DNA of 64,000 bases. Source: Branchiostoma floridae (lineage: Eukaryota; Chordata; Leptocardii; Amphioxiformes; Branchiostomatidae). Under the pieces are notes generated by a model. That model saw only the letters and a list, made by a program, of their open reading frames with translations, ran no database searches and was not told where the DNA came from. Positions 25,241 to 37,796 of this stretch are shown one piece after another; the first letter of the stretch is position 1; the number at the start of each line of letters is the position of its first letter. The stretch is from the NCBI RefSeq assembly GCF_000003815.2, contig NC_049979.1:11137381-11201380 (forward strand), in the 5' to 3' direction. A program made the translations under genes and the position numbers.

Positions 25241-28200
25241 GGGGAAAACACACATCTCCACCCAGGTCTAGTTAAAACTTAAAACTACCCCACTTATTGT
25301 TCAGGAGCCCATGCCATTAAGTTTTGTTGCTCATTCTGACACACTGTCATTTTAAGCTTACAAAAATACTTTTCATGAATTTCATTGTCAATTTTTTGAT
25401 GATGAGGTGAAACTTTTGTCTGTCCCAAAAAGGAATTTTTCATTACAAGGCAGAGGGACAGTCCTAGAGACCACAGCCCTGCCTCAACAAATCCGGTAAT
25501 AATTATTGTGATTTTAAACTTTTGGTTCCCAGACAGGGCTGCTTTCTTGACTTACAGAAATACATATTGATGAATGTCTTCTCTGGTGTGTGGTCAGTGC
25601 TGAATCAATCATATGTCTTAGATACCTCACTATTTAGTTGTACATGTGTATCAAGCAAAATGTGTTGTAATATGAAGTTGTCCATATTTAACTATATTGT
25701 TCAGAATATTTCCAAATGGGATGACTTGAACAAAACACAAAACATTGTGCACATGGGTTGGAGTTGTCGGTCGGCAACGTCTGTGGTAGCTATGAATTTT
25801 GGCAAATCAACCTCTGGAAAGTCATTTTCATCTTAGGTGTAACCATAGTTGCAAACTATGGAGGTAGAATAGGGTGTTGGTTCCAGGGTACACCCAAGTC
25901 CCAGCCAGCACCAACCTTGTTGTCTTGAATCGTGTGTTTATATGATTTATAGATTAATGAAAATGATCTTTTGTGAAGATGCAAACTGCTGAATCACATT
26001 AGGCTTGGATACCTCACTGCTTACATGCAAATGTATGTTGGACCAAATGTGAAATATGTGATTGATAATAATTTTGTACGAAAACATGATTTAACATTTA
26101 CATGATGTATCTATATTGTCCAGGATATTTTCAGTCATAAACTTGGGTGGCCTCTTTATACAACACACCAATGCACCATATATCAGACCGAGTGTGATGT
26201 TTATGATATATATTTTGTAATGTAAGTTGGAACTGTATTGGTATATGTAATTAACTACCTATTTTTAACTTCTTAAACCAAAGATTTATCTGGTTAGTCA
26301 AAGACACAGGTCAAAAACTGGTGGAGGAAATGTGTTCTGTACAGATATGTGAATATATTTGTGAGATATTTTTGTATCTGAAACTTAGAATGTTGTTTGT
26401 TTCATGTAAGGCCACGTTGATTTGATTATATGGATGACATCCGCGCTCGCACCAATTTTCGGCCATTTCCAAAAAAAAAAAAAGTTTTCAACCACACAAT
26501 AAATTTTGCAAAGCAGCTGTAAAATGAGCACAAATATTCTGTACATTTAAAAAAAAGTATCAGAAAACAGATAACTAATGCCATAGAATGCCAAAATGAA
26601 TCTAAAGTCAGAAATAAGATGTGAAAGGACAGAAAGAAAAATCTATTGTTGGTTGGGGGAGGTACCAGTACAGAAAATTCAGGCCCAGTGGATCATTTCC
26701 AGGTCCGGACATGAACCTGGACCTGATTGTCTGTGGAAACTTGAGAACTGGCAATACTCAAAACAATGGTAATTGGTCAATTTTGCTACAAAGGAATCTG
26801 TTTGGTGGATTATTGGACTCCCACTGCATTTTAAAATCCCATCTCCATGTAATAAAGGCTAACTGTCTCTGTACCTTTGACTGTAGAAACTTGGGGCAAT
26901 TGACTATAAACTCTACTTGACTTCGCTCTTGTTGTCTTCTTGGCCCCCCGGTTAGACCCCAAATGGCTGGCGACATAGTGTGTCCATTTTGTAATTGGCG
27001 AAACCTGTTCCTCTGTTGTTTTTTTCAGGTCTGTTTTTTCGGATTGGTCCAAGAAGAAAAAAATGTTTTGCACCCGTATGATGTACTGGTCCCTACACCT
27101 AACTGTTGGTATACCATACTATGTGTGTTTAGTCCTATGTCCAACCTTACTGAAGGCAACTTTTTTTTTTGGCCAAACTTTTTTTTTATTCGCTCGCTCG
27201 CATCAGTTTTGGAGTTCCCGGAGGATGTCATCCATATAATCAAATCAACATGGCCTAATGTAACAAAACTGTAAAAAGGGTTGATATTAATCAGTAGTTA
27301 TTGTGGAATTTATAGATTTAGATGTTTTATGCTGTTGCAATGTATAATTTGGTGGGACTCAAAGTTATGTCTTCATTATAATATTATGAAGAGGTGAATG
27401 TTGATAGAATTGTTACTTTGACATTACAAAATAAAAGAAATTAAACAGTCACTTTTAATTTGTGCACAGATTACAATAGATTGACATTATGATGTGTATT
27501 GCACATGGGACCAAATGGAGCTTTTGAACCACAGCAAAGTACAATCTTCTCAAGACTGTCAAGTTGGTAATTTTTCAAAGACATATTTATCTACATGTTT
27601 CCAAAGTTTTTTATGAAGTGAGTGTTACTACTAGTACATTCCACCTCAGTAATGTTAAAATTGATTGTAAATAATGGTGAAATACAATGCAAAGTGAAGC
27701 TGACTCATGGGTTCTTTTTTGTACTTCATGTAAGAGGCAGTGGTTAGTATTTAAACGACATTGCACAAGTGTCAAGTTGAACTGTTTTGTTGAACCTTCT
27801 CCCTGAGATAGCTGTATAATTATATTCTTTCAGCACCGAGTTTTCTGTGCACATCTGTACTTTTACAGTATAATGAAATTTGAAACAGAATAGTGATGCT
27901 TACAACATTTAACAGGCATTAGATTAATATGTATATTTTTTATGATGCTTGCTCTGAGCCAACTTCTTCACTTTTACTTACAAACATTGAAATTAGTCTC
28001 ATCTACAGGACATTCCGTTTCATCTCATCCCTTAGTCTAACCGTTGGGGCACCACAGAGGACATGTCAACCAGTTTTCTCCACCCTTCTCGGTTGTCTGT
28101 ATTTCTTTAGGTGTTTCACTTTGTGTGTGTATCATGTCTGTCAATTCTCTGATATTATCTTCCCTGTTGTCTTCCCCTCTTTCTTGCCTACTGGATAGTT

Positions 28201-28331
28201 CCCTGGATGATAGTTTTGGCTAGTTGCGATGACTGACACATAGCTGTATAACTTCATGAATTGGTATCTTCCCACTGGCTTTTTTTGCAGCAGACAGTAG
28301 GACTGGTTGCAACTCAAGGACCAAGTGGTGT
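25241..28331. other. Convergent 3' region between PCNX4 and DHRS7
   Basis: No gene is seen. It includes the 3' UTR of PCNX4 and a PIF/Harbinger-like element. A plus-strand AATAAA lies near 27430, and a shorter 3' UTR may end earlier. The sequence is AT-rich. The true polyadenylation sites of the two convergent genes cannot be fixed from sequence alone. Confidence 0.5.
26410..27255. mobile_element. Non-autonomous PIF/Harbinger-like element
   Basis: Termini of about 35 bp start GGCCACGTTGATTTGATTAT and end with the near-perfect inverse. TAA trinucleotides flank both sides (26407-26409 and 27256-27258), matching the 3-bp TWA duplication of PIF/Harbinger elements. The 846-bp interior has no recognisable transposase. 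A shorter relative with the same right end occurs at 28821-29006. Confidence 0.75.
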
Positions 28332-31300
28332 TTACTGCTTTTTCTTGCCCTCCATGATGGCCTTCATTCGTCGCTTGGCAAAATTTGTTGACATCCTGTT
28401 AAACAGATAAAAGGTATGTCTGACTCAGCATGTTTCAAAATCAACATAGATCTAAGGAATGTCTCAGAACTTTATATCTAATGTACCAAAATAACTGCCC
28501 AAAAGTTCAATAGATGTCTAACTTGAACCCAAACTCCACCCCTGTAACTCCATCATAAAATAAAAACATGGATGATTACCTCCTTGCCAGGGCAGGTACT
28601 GGCAGATAACTGCTGATGTAAGCGTAGGTCAGGTAAGGGTGCCTCGCTACCCAGATCTCATCTAGCCTGTTAGCCATGCCGACTGCGAGAAGTCTCGCAC
28701 AGCGGGCTGTGGGCATGTCATTATCACGCATGGGGTCCATGGTAGGGTCCAATGTGCCAGTCTGTAGGAAATGTACATTGAAGCAAATGAGCCCGTAGAT
28801 GTACATTTGAATGTCAATAAAGCAATGTTGATTTGATGATATGGATGGCATCCATGCAGATGTGTTTAATAGTCATTTGTTCAACCTCCCTGACCACTTG
28901 GATGAAGGCAACTTTATCAAAATAAAAATCTTATTGGACATTCGATCAGTTTTGGGGTTCCCATAGGATGTCATCCATATAATCAAATAATCAAATCAAC
29001 ATGGCCTAATATGAGGATTTCAGTAACAAGAATATTTTACAACTTTGCTGCCAAAATGCTACATTATTAATTTAAGCACCTTGAAGAACCATTCAGAGAA
29101 ACTCGCCTAACCTTGTCTGGTTCTCCCGCCATCGAATTCTTCCCAACATTTGATACAACTGGCCCAGGACAGGCCAGGAGTATGTTGATATCATACGAGC
29201 TCGCAACAAGCTCAGCTCGCAATGCTCCAAACAATCCCTAAAGCAAAAGAAGTGACAAACACACATTGGTTCAAATGTCAGCAGTCATTTTTGAGCAGTC
29301 ACAATTGAGGAAAAGGGAAACACTTCTTGCTCAACAAGATTCGTACTGTTTAGATCAAAGTAGTCAAACTCAGGAGGAAATACAAAGAAATAGCCAAAGA
29401 AAGAAGTGTTACACCCTTATGATATTCCTACACCCACTAACTCACGGCAGAAGGGTATCTGAATGGCAGGTGGTCCTTATGGCTTAGTTATGCATAGATT
29501 GCCACCAGTATAGTTTTGTTAAATCTTCAGCACAGTACTTACATGAATGGCAAACTTGCTCCCACTGTAGGCAGACCCCACAGGAGTGGGGATAAAGCCT
29601 GACAGGCTGCTGGTGACCATGATCTGCCCCTTCCCCCGCTCCATCATGTGCGGAAGTACAGCCTTCGTCAGGGACACCTGGCCCAGGACGTTCAGCTCCA
29701 AGATGTGCCTGTCCCCAGCCAGGCTCGTCTGCCAGAACACAGACCGCTGACTGCGGCCACTGTTGTTCACCAGGACGTCAATCTTGGTGAAGAAAAGGAA
29801 AAAAACGTTAAACTCTTAAGGTGATACAGGCTGATCATATTCATTTTTTTTCATCGGTTTGGCTGTTGCTGCTGCTGAGCACACATGGCCAGGGCTGACC
29901 AACTAGTCTGTGATAATTTTTTGCAAAGGTCTAGCTCTGCTGACAGAGACAAAGACAGACCAAATGGAATTTGACATGGTCTAAATTAGCAACAATAGTC
30001 TAAATTAGCACATAAAAGCTATATTATAAATGATCTTGAATAGAGTCTATTGAGGGTATGGCTGATTGTAATTTTTAATATCCAACCAGCATACTAGCTT
30101 GTATACTAGAAAAACTATCAATAGATCACTTCAATAAGAGATAGTGAATTTCATGTGCATAGGATTCCTTTCACCATTTGGCATACAAAAATGTGACCAT
30201 ACCCTGCCAAAGTGAGCGAGAACCTTCTCCACACACCCAGCGTGGGTGTCAAAGGCAACAGAGTCTAGTGGTAAAACCAGGACGTCATCGCCAGAAACTT
30301 TCCCTGTCCCTGAAAAAAACACAGCACAGTCCTATTTTTACACAAAAAGATGTTCTATGAAGGAGGTAAGTTTTTATTATCCAATTGTCTTGTCAATGGT
30401 AACTGAGTTATTCTATTCCTCAGGCCTGGTATCACCCACCAATTTTGCTGCTAAAGGTACCACAATGGCCAATTTCAAAAATTGATGCTACAGTCATATA
30501 CAGACATAAAGCTGTGACATTTATAGAAGACATATATGATGCTAGCTGGAATAATACAGTTCAAACTTTTTCAAATGTGTATTTTAGCATTGCAAACAAC
30601 TTTAAATTTATCTCAAGTAGGAATGCAATACAGTATTACTGTACTTAAGTTCAAGACATTTACCAAGGCAAGATTCCTTGACTCTCCTTAGCTCGTCCTC
30701 CCTCCTGGCTGACAGCACCAGTTTAACCCCTGTCCTGCTAAGCTCCACAGCCAGGGCCTCTCCTATCCCGCTGGACGCTCCTGTGATCCACACCACCTTA
30801 CCTGCCAGCTCCCCTGCCACAAACATTATAGGAGGCAGATGTGCTGGTTACGTACTTGTAGTTGTAAGTATACAATCATGTAGATCTAGAACTTCCAGTT
30901 CTTTGATGTCACACTTTTCTCTGCTGACATGCTCTTCGTGATAAAAGTACATGTATCAGGTGATTAATGTATTGAGCTCTATAAGCCTTTGGGCAATATG
31001 CTTGCAAATAAAGCTACAATGTACATGTATTACGAATTATATGTGTAACATTATATGCCACTCATTGACATTGCCTCACACTGAATGACAAATGTATAAT
31101 GATGAAGAGATTTACATTACCAATACCAACCATTGAGAATGAACATGCAATGCAAAGGATGAACCCATTGCTCTCTTCCCCATGCATAATGGTCTATGAA
31201 GAATCATAGCCAATTGCTAGATGAATGATCAGACTTATACTTGTAGACCATTGCCATACCTGGAGACTTTCCGAACCTCTCGTACCACATGAGTGAGAGA

Positions 31301-31377
31301 TCCCCATCAGACAGCAGCAGCCTCACCATCTGTACCAACAGGACCAGCACAACTCCAGACACTAGCAACTCCAGCAT
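28332..31377 (-). CDS. DHRS7: DHRS7, SDR-family dehydrogenase/reductase 7, complete in seven exons
   Basis: Exons (minus strand) are 31377-31260, 30813-30664, 30309-30203, 29782-29543, 29237-29112, 28761-28580 and 28395-28332, giving 328 residues (human 339). All junctions are GT/AG and in phase. An N-terminal membrane anchor ([20 protein letters not shown]) is followed by [14 protein letters not shown], typical of DHRS7. The Rossmann dinucleotide loop is TGASSGIG, followed by [19 protein letters not shown] is the usual NNAG motif. The catalytic set is TSSLSG and YSGSK (Ser, Tyr-x-x-x-Lys). CPGPV follows in the substrate side. The end is EGKKKQ, which fits a KKxx ER-retrieval signal. The family reduces carbonyl substrates such as steroids and retinoids with NADPH at the ER membrane. 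The start at 31377 has a good context (GCCATGC) and gives the expected anchor. Confidence 0.95.
28821..29006. mobile_element. Shorter PIF/Harbinger-like relative
   Basis: The left end AATGTTGATTTGATGATATG is diverged. The right end (GGATGTCATCCATATAATCA through CAACATGGCC, then TAA) matches the 26410-27255 element closely, with a small duplication of ATCAAATA. It lies in DHRS7 intron 5. Confidence 0.65.
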
Positions 31378-33100
31378 GGCGGAGATCTGGAACAAACAGG
31401 ACATAATGCGAGGTTAAAGCTTTCGTCAAGTTAGGGACCACTCTCTTTTCATACGGGAGCGCCACCTAGTGGTGGGAAGTAGCTCCAGTCAGTATTACAG
31501 TGAGGAAGGTAGCACCAGAACCACCAAAATGTTGCCAAGTTGTGCAAGAAACAACATATACTATCCATTTATGAATCTGAAGGCATGCAAGGGCAACTGG
31601 TAGAGAGGGCCTAGTGATCTGAGTCAAATCCGATGTACTTCATGGACACTTTAACAAACCAAACCATCCCCAAAGACACTATATATCTGTGATCACCTTT
31701 TAATACCCAAAGCTCAATGTACATAAATCAACTCAGGTTGGACAAAAAATTACTGCAGTCTTGCAATCCTTCTTGTGCTTATAGCATTCAATGGTTCCTA
31801 TTAAGGTTAAGCCTCTTAAGGGCACAATGCCCATTACCTCCTGCGAGCCTAACATAGTGCATCATACAATGTTAGAGATAAGATTTAATTCATATTCATG
31901 TTTTAAAAGATCAGACGTGTTTAACCTCCCAGACAGCTCAAAACGCGCTCCAAATTTACCTGCTCGAAGACCTGCACTGCACGTTGTTGTAATGGACCGA
32001 AGGCCAGAGGGCAAAGTGCCAAACTTCCTGCAGCCATACCACCATCCTCGCACTGCAGGTGGATTTTTTTAGCTGGGTTATTGTTCCGCGAGCAACAAAC
32101 AATAAAAACGCCCCTACAAGAAGAACATGTAAACCTTTAATTGCTATGGAGCGGTAGTTAAAACTTAACATGTATTTGGAGTTATACTTTTAAGTGATCC
32201 GCGAACATTGCATACTGATATGCCTCCCCTATGATTACATTGGTACAACCAAAAAATTGTAAGTACAAAATACCAAGGCTGATCAATCATTGACCATATA
32301 TTACCTTGTAATCAGATTGAACAGGTAAGTGAACTAGGTTCTACTAAATGACTGCAGCTAGAAGTTGTCTGACAATTTTGTAACAGGTGGTTGGTAGGTC
32401 AGTCCGTGCACTACTACACGTCTGCAATACGCCGAGTCGCCGGTAGGACTGCTGTTGTATTGGGACATGCGATAATCCACTTATCTTCAAGCAGATGTCC
32501 CACCAGTTCGAGTAGGAAACAGTAACGTTGTCGGAATTTACTGCTTCAAAGTTAAGGAACCACCCCATATACCTGCATATTAGTGCCAGGTCCCGTGCAT
32601 ATGTATAGTTACACGAGGGCAAAGACTTTATGTGATTGATCAAATCTGCATCTGCGCCACAAAAGAACCAACAGATATAACGTTAACGTTGACTTTACCG
32701 GTCCTGATGCTGACTGTTTTAACCAATGTTTCATAATCGATGCATGTACCAACGACGTCGCCAAGGGAAACTACATCGTCGCCGTGATAGGACAACCCAA
32801 CATGCACATTCAGTCAGGGGATTCTTTTCGGATAAAACATAACGTTACATGTCATACTTGTAGACTTTGATACTCAACGGAGGAGTGACCACAATCATGT
32901 GGCTGTACGTGTTCTAGAACTGCATACTAAAATGCTATACATCGTAACTGTTTTTTCGAACAAGAGACAAAGATACACAGTGACGTATATTCTCGAACGC
33001 AGTGTTCGGAGACAAACCGACAGTGTCTGCGTCTGGCAACTGTAAACACAAGTTTCACTCAGTTTTGACTAGGAGGATCGTGACAATTCGGTTTTGGAAG
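31378..33100. other. Divergent intergenic region between DHRS7 and the GKAP-domain gene
   Basis: The two genes start on opposite strands about 1.7 kb apart, so this segment must hold both promoters and 5' UTRs. No TATA box or known operator stands out. Small open frames around 31.8-32.6 kb show no family resemblance. Whether the promoter is shared cannot be seen. Confidence 0.5.
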
Positions 33101-35287
33101 ATGGGTTTCATGAACGTGACAAAACATGGACTCGGTCTTGTTCTGCTGGCGTCGGTTGGCGCCCTGAGTGTCCTCTATGTGTCATGGAAATGCACACAGG
33201 GGGAGAAGAAAGACAGGAAGGGGAAAGGGGGCGCCAAGAAGGAGGAAGAGGTAGATGCGGCGCTCAAGCTGGATGATGTTGCCACAGGTGACGCTATTGC
33301 AGCCAAGGTACGCAGCAGCGATGTGAAACGGTTTTAAGTGCGGTGTTGAAACAGTCTTTTCAGTTTGAACGCGTCAAAAGTTTAGCTTCCGTCATTAAAC
33401 GTATACGTCGCTTTGACACTTTACAGACTTGGACCAACGTATTTATAAGAACAGCCTGGTATCCAGTCCTGTCTTCTGTCCTAGATCCTCTCCGTATTTG
33501 CGGAGAGGACAGAAGAGACTCGGGAGCTATATTTAAGTACCATGGATACCAGGCTATTTTAAAACAACACGTTTTCCCCTCTTGTACATTGCGCGATTCT
33601 TACCTGTTCACGTCGTTCATAATCATTAACATGTAATTCATGACGTTTGACAGTTTTCACTTTAAAGTGCGTATTTACACGTAGGTGCAGGACTCTCCTG
33701 TTGCCTCAAATCAGACCTATGCGACGGAGCCTTTCTGTGGCCCCGCCGCATTCCTGCGGCGTGTGCAGGAGGAGAGGGAGCGCCTGACGGGGCGCTGTGC
33801 GGATGCTGAGATGTACCAGCACTGGAACCTGCCCTCCGCTGGTACGTCCTACACGAGGCCTTCAGGGAGTGAAGTCTGCAATTCTCACTAAACTTGCAAG
33901 ATGTCGTTCTTAGCTAATGTCAAGTTCAACACAGCGTATGTAAACGTTAAAGCGCATGACATGTGTTTCTCTTGCCCCAAATTAAATTGCACATTGTCTT
34001 TTCAAAAAAGATCTACGTATGAAGCCATTTTCTCCTACGTACGCCCACTAGTTAGGAGAGGAATCTCCAACCAGATCCCGCTCTGTTTAGCTCATCTTAT
34101 TGTTTTAAGTGCGTTTTTATGGTATGTTGAAAACGTCCTTTCTGTAGATCCTTTTCTCTTTCAACTTCTGCCGCCTTACTTGCGGAAAGCGAAGAAAAGC
34201 GCGGACCATTAGATAAAGATATGACGTTGAACACTGACCCGGACGCGAATACATTATTTCTTACAGTAATTGTATTAATCCAAATAAAAGATGCTGCACA
34301 TCAAAGCGGTACTTGCTGTTTGGCACTCAGCATTTGGGAGGACTTTCACTTTAACGTTAATTTCACACGCAAATTTTTTTTCCAGTTCTGGAGCGTGTGA
34401 GGAGTGCGATTGGCCAGTCCATCCTCATCACTACCAACAAGAAGTCCACCATGGCCACCTTCGAGGAGCTGTGCCGGGTCGCCATGGTGAGTTTGTGGGA
34501 GACACATGTTGATAGAAGCGGATACATGAAGCTGTGTAGTCATGTTTTTTAAGAAGGATCTGTGATGTCGGGGAGAACTGTACTTAAGTAGGACGTGTTT
34601 GCCATGAAACACCAATGTTATAAAGACGCACAGATCGATCCTAAAGTTGCATTTCTTCTTACAGGCGCCAGGTGGCGACAACCCGTACCGACCAACGATG
34701 AATGACCTGGCTGCGTACTGGGACCTAGTGGAGAAGCAGGTGATTACAACGACTTGAAGTAATGATTAAAAGATATAACAGCATCTAATAATATGCACAA
34801 TTTTGTCAGTCAATGTGTAACAATATATCCAACAACATTTCAGACCGGGAATTGAATAAGAAAGAAAGGTGAATACAAAAGCGCTTAAAAATGTACGTAG
34901 AAATATCAAACGTTAGTTCTATAAACTATAGACATTCTGTTGACTTCTTCACGTCTCGTAAGACTCGTATGTATCTGGTCCTTTGGAGTGAGTTGTACAT
35001 TAAGATTTTTCCTTTATTATAAAAACAAGAGTTTATGAAAAAAGCAGGTTAGACTTCGACTGGTTTCTGCTTTAATAGCTTTTTTGTCGGCCCTACGCAT
35101 CCTGTTTGTCAGGTAGAAAGTCCGACTAAAAAGGCCTAAAATGTCAAAAACAGCCGGAGCCTAACGTCTGCTTGGAAATTAAAACAGCCCCAACATACGT
35201 CTTGTTTCCTCAAACCTTCAGGTAAAGAAGATCGACCTGCTTTTCGACGAGGTGCACGCACTAGTGAAGCAGGAGACCATGATCTAG
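33101..35287 (+). CDS. Membrane-anchored GKAP/SAPAP-domain protein (DLGAP-like), five exons
   Basis: Exons are 33101-33307, 33685-33841, 34386-34486, 34665-34739 and 35222-35287, all GT/AG and in phase, giving 201 residues. The ATG at 33101 has a strong context (GAAGATGG); an upstream in-frame frame begins only with GTG. Residues about 8-28 are one hydrophobic segment (GLGLVLLASVGALSVLYVSW), followed by a charged lysine/glutamate stretch. From about residue 88 the sequence matches the C-terminal GKAP domain of DLGAP/SAPAP proteins: FLRRVQEERERLTGRCADAE, LPSAVLERVRSAIGQSIL, FEELC, PTMNDLAAYWDLVEKQVKKI and LLFDEVHAL. The last four residues are ETMI, a class I PDZ-ligand pattern; vertebrate DLGAP1-4 end in a Shank-binding PDZ ligand. 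The long N-terminal guanylate-kinase-binding repeats of DLGAPs are absent. Function is inferred as a small membrane-tethered scaffold. Confidence 0.85.
33453..33555. mobile_element. MITE with AGCCTGGTATCCA ends
   Basis: AGCCTGGTATCC at 33453 pairs with GGATACCAGGCT ending at 33555. Inside, CTCTCCGTATTTGCGGAGAG and GACAGAAG blocks extend the hairpin. It is 103 bp long and lies in the first intron of the GKAP-domain gene. A solo relative (GGCTGGATACCAGGCC) lies near 57180. Confidence 0.75.
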
Positions 35288-35576
35288 TTCTGACCTCTGT
35301 CAAGACAGTTACAATCGTATCTGCCGACATTTCCTTTTATGTGTTGCATTAAACTGTACTACAGTTAAGAGTCATCGTGTTATACCTGGAAGTTGGGGGT
35401 TTCCATTTGTACATGGATTTCTAGGAACGTCATATCTTTACTTCAGTTGTTTCAAAAGACAGACATATTGCAGTCACAAAGGTCACAATGTCTACCATGT
35501 ATCACGTTGCATTTGCATATCTGTATTCCCATACAGTCTTCCAAGTCCCAATACTGATGTACACTCATGTGAAGTA

Positions 35577-35582
35577 AATAAA
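35577..35582 (+). promoter_or_regulatory. Polyadenylation signal of the GKAP-domain gene
   Basis: A canonical AATAAA lies 290 bp after the TAG stop. A weaker ATTAAA at 35348-35353 could give a shorter 3' end. Confidence 0.55.
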
Positions 35583-35708
35583 CGTTAACGTTGTATGGGG
35601 TGTGTTCTTCTTTTGTCTCTGTGTTTATTTATGTTATATGGCAACGCTACTGTTTTGTCGGTAAACTTGGATGTCGCCACACAACGCGTTACTCATATTA
35701 TCCTCATC

Positions 35709-36056
35709 NNNNNNNNNNNNNNNNNNNNNNNNNNNNNNNNNNNNNNNNNNNNNNNNNNNNNNNNNNNNNNNNNNNNNNNNNNNNNNNNNNNNNNNNNNNN
35801 NNNNNNNNNNNNNNNNNNNNNNNNNNNNNNNNNNNNNNNNNNNNNNNNNNNNNNNNNNNNNNNNNNNNNNNNNNNNNNNNNNNNNNNNNNNNNNNNNNNN
35901 NNNNNNNNNNNNNNNNNNNNNNNNNNNNNNNNNNNNNNNNNNNNNNNNNNNNNNNNNNNNNNNNNNNNNNNNNNNNNNNNNNNNNNNNNNNNNNNNNNNN
36001 NNNNNNNNNNNNNNNNNNNNNNNNNNNNNNNNNNNNNNNNNNNNNNNNNNNNNNNN
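35709..36056. other. Assembly gap (348 N)
   Basis: The unsequenced run is followed immediately by a (GAAA)n tract, so a microsatellite is the likely cause of the gap. Confidence 0.99.
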
Positions 36057-36082
36057 GAAAGAAAGAAAGAAAGAAAGAAAAA
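36057..36082 (+). repeat. (GAAA)n microsatellite at the gap edge
   Basis: About six GAAA units follow the gap. The array probably continues into the missing bases. Confidence 0.9.
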
Positions 36083-36667
36083 TACGCCTCTTTCGTCACA
36101 AATACAAGACAACAGCCACGTTTTGATGTTTTTTGTCCATAAAATATGTCATGTGTCTGCCGACCTTAGGGAAATTGTGTCTTGAGTCTAAAGATTGTCG
36201 CCACTCTGCCTCGGGCCATCAAGAAAACCGTCCTTTGTTTAATAGCATGTCTGATTGTAAGGATTCGCGATAATGTGAACGCCTCGAGGCACACAGACAA
36301 CTCACTCCGTCGTAAACCGCAAAACACCTGTCGGTACCAGGCACAGAGGCAAACAGGCATGACAGCAGGTACAGAGGCAAGGCAGCCGCACCAACGCCTG
36401 CTGTATTACCCAACGTTCTGGAATACATCTCTAATCTCAAGTCGTTGGGAAGAGTGTAGGTCACTGTAGAACACATGTGAAAATGTAACTTGAGTGGGGC
36501 ACCTTTTTGATTCTGTCTTGCGGAAATTAGATTTTGCTGTGCCTCGCTAAGAGGAATCACTTTGTCGATTTCCGTATCTAAACGAAGATCAATAACTCCT
36601 CTGGCGATGCTCCAAAGATGAACACAATCCCTCTCTTTCTGTCTGTCTCACTCACTCAATCTCTCAG

Positions 36668-36712
<45 letters not shown>

Positions 36713-37796
36713 TACATACATACATACATACATACATACATACATACACATACAGAGTCACAGACATTGTCCTAGATTTCCTTACATCAACCCATTTTTG
36801 AGGAAATAGTATGGGTTTCAATGGGTTGGTCGCCAGAGATCAAAGTCACTTTTGACCCAAATTTTTTCCACCTACTTGATCTTAGAAATAACTACTGCAA
36901 TGTTTTTCTGGATACAGGTGGGGATATTTCTAAGATCAACCCAGGACAAGGAAGTCAACTGGTTATCAGAATATTACTGCTGTAGTATAATACAACTGGA
37001 ACCAAGCCCAGAGTCAATGTCCAGTTGGCAATGGAATAGTTTTTTTATTTTGAAAAATTTTGAAAAAAAAAGTACCCCCACAGCTAGGAAACTCTTCTCT
37101 GAAGTTGCCCACTAACACCCCCCCCCACACCCAACCATCGGTTGTGTCGATTGCAGTGTTATCACACGAAACATCTTATCCCGTTGCTCAGGGGGATAGC
37201 GTTGTCTGTTCGATTGCCGGAGGGTCTTTTCTCACTCAATCATCCGATGACGTCAATGCGTGAAATGATACACCGACTGTGACGTCGCTAATAGAAACGT
37301 GAGATCTATACCTGTCCAACGCATGCGTATGTCATACTTTTTGTTCCCTAAAGCTGCCCGGTCGGGCCCCGGTTTGGAAATGTGACGTTAAGAGGCCATG
37401 TTGATACCATTCTCATGCACGACCCAATGTCGTCCATTTCAAGTGTGTATTGTTTTTTAAAAAGTTCTTATGGGAATGAAGCATGACTTAAGGATGATCC
37501 CCAGTCCTGTCTACATCGAAACATGTTTTGCCAAGCAACAGAAGAGAATAAGCATTTAAAACTCTTTAGAGGAATTTTCCTTTTTCTGAATTGCACGAAA
37601 GCTAATTTTCTAATTGGGTGACCTCGCAATTGCGCTACGTGCAGGTATGCACGTCTACGTCGTGAAAGCCCTAGCGGACAGTTGCTAAACAAGAAATCTT
37701 TTTAAAAAAGCTGTGCCTTGCCGCGTGGTAGGAATATCGTCAGGAAAAAGTGGGTCGGCACTTCAAGCCCGGCAAGGCAAAATGCTGTGCGTTGGC
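36083..37796. other. Intergenic region upstream of the minisatellite
   Basis: Nothing coding is supported. A segment at about 37170-37215 (GTTGCTCAGGGGGATAGCG, followed by CGGAGGGTCT) looks like the head of a decayed tRNA-derived SINE, at low confidence. The rest is unremarkable apart from the microsatellite. Confidence 0.45.
36669..36750 (+). repeat. Compound microsatellite (CA)n-(CATA)n
   Basis: About 19 CA dinucleotides run directly into about 10 CATA units. Short reading frames through it are artefacts. Confidence 0.95.

Noticed and set aside
33002..33100. Upstream extension of the GKAP-domain protein
   Set aside because: The extended frame begins with GTG, not ATG. The ATG at 33101 has a strong context and places the membrane segment near the N-terminus.
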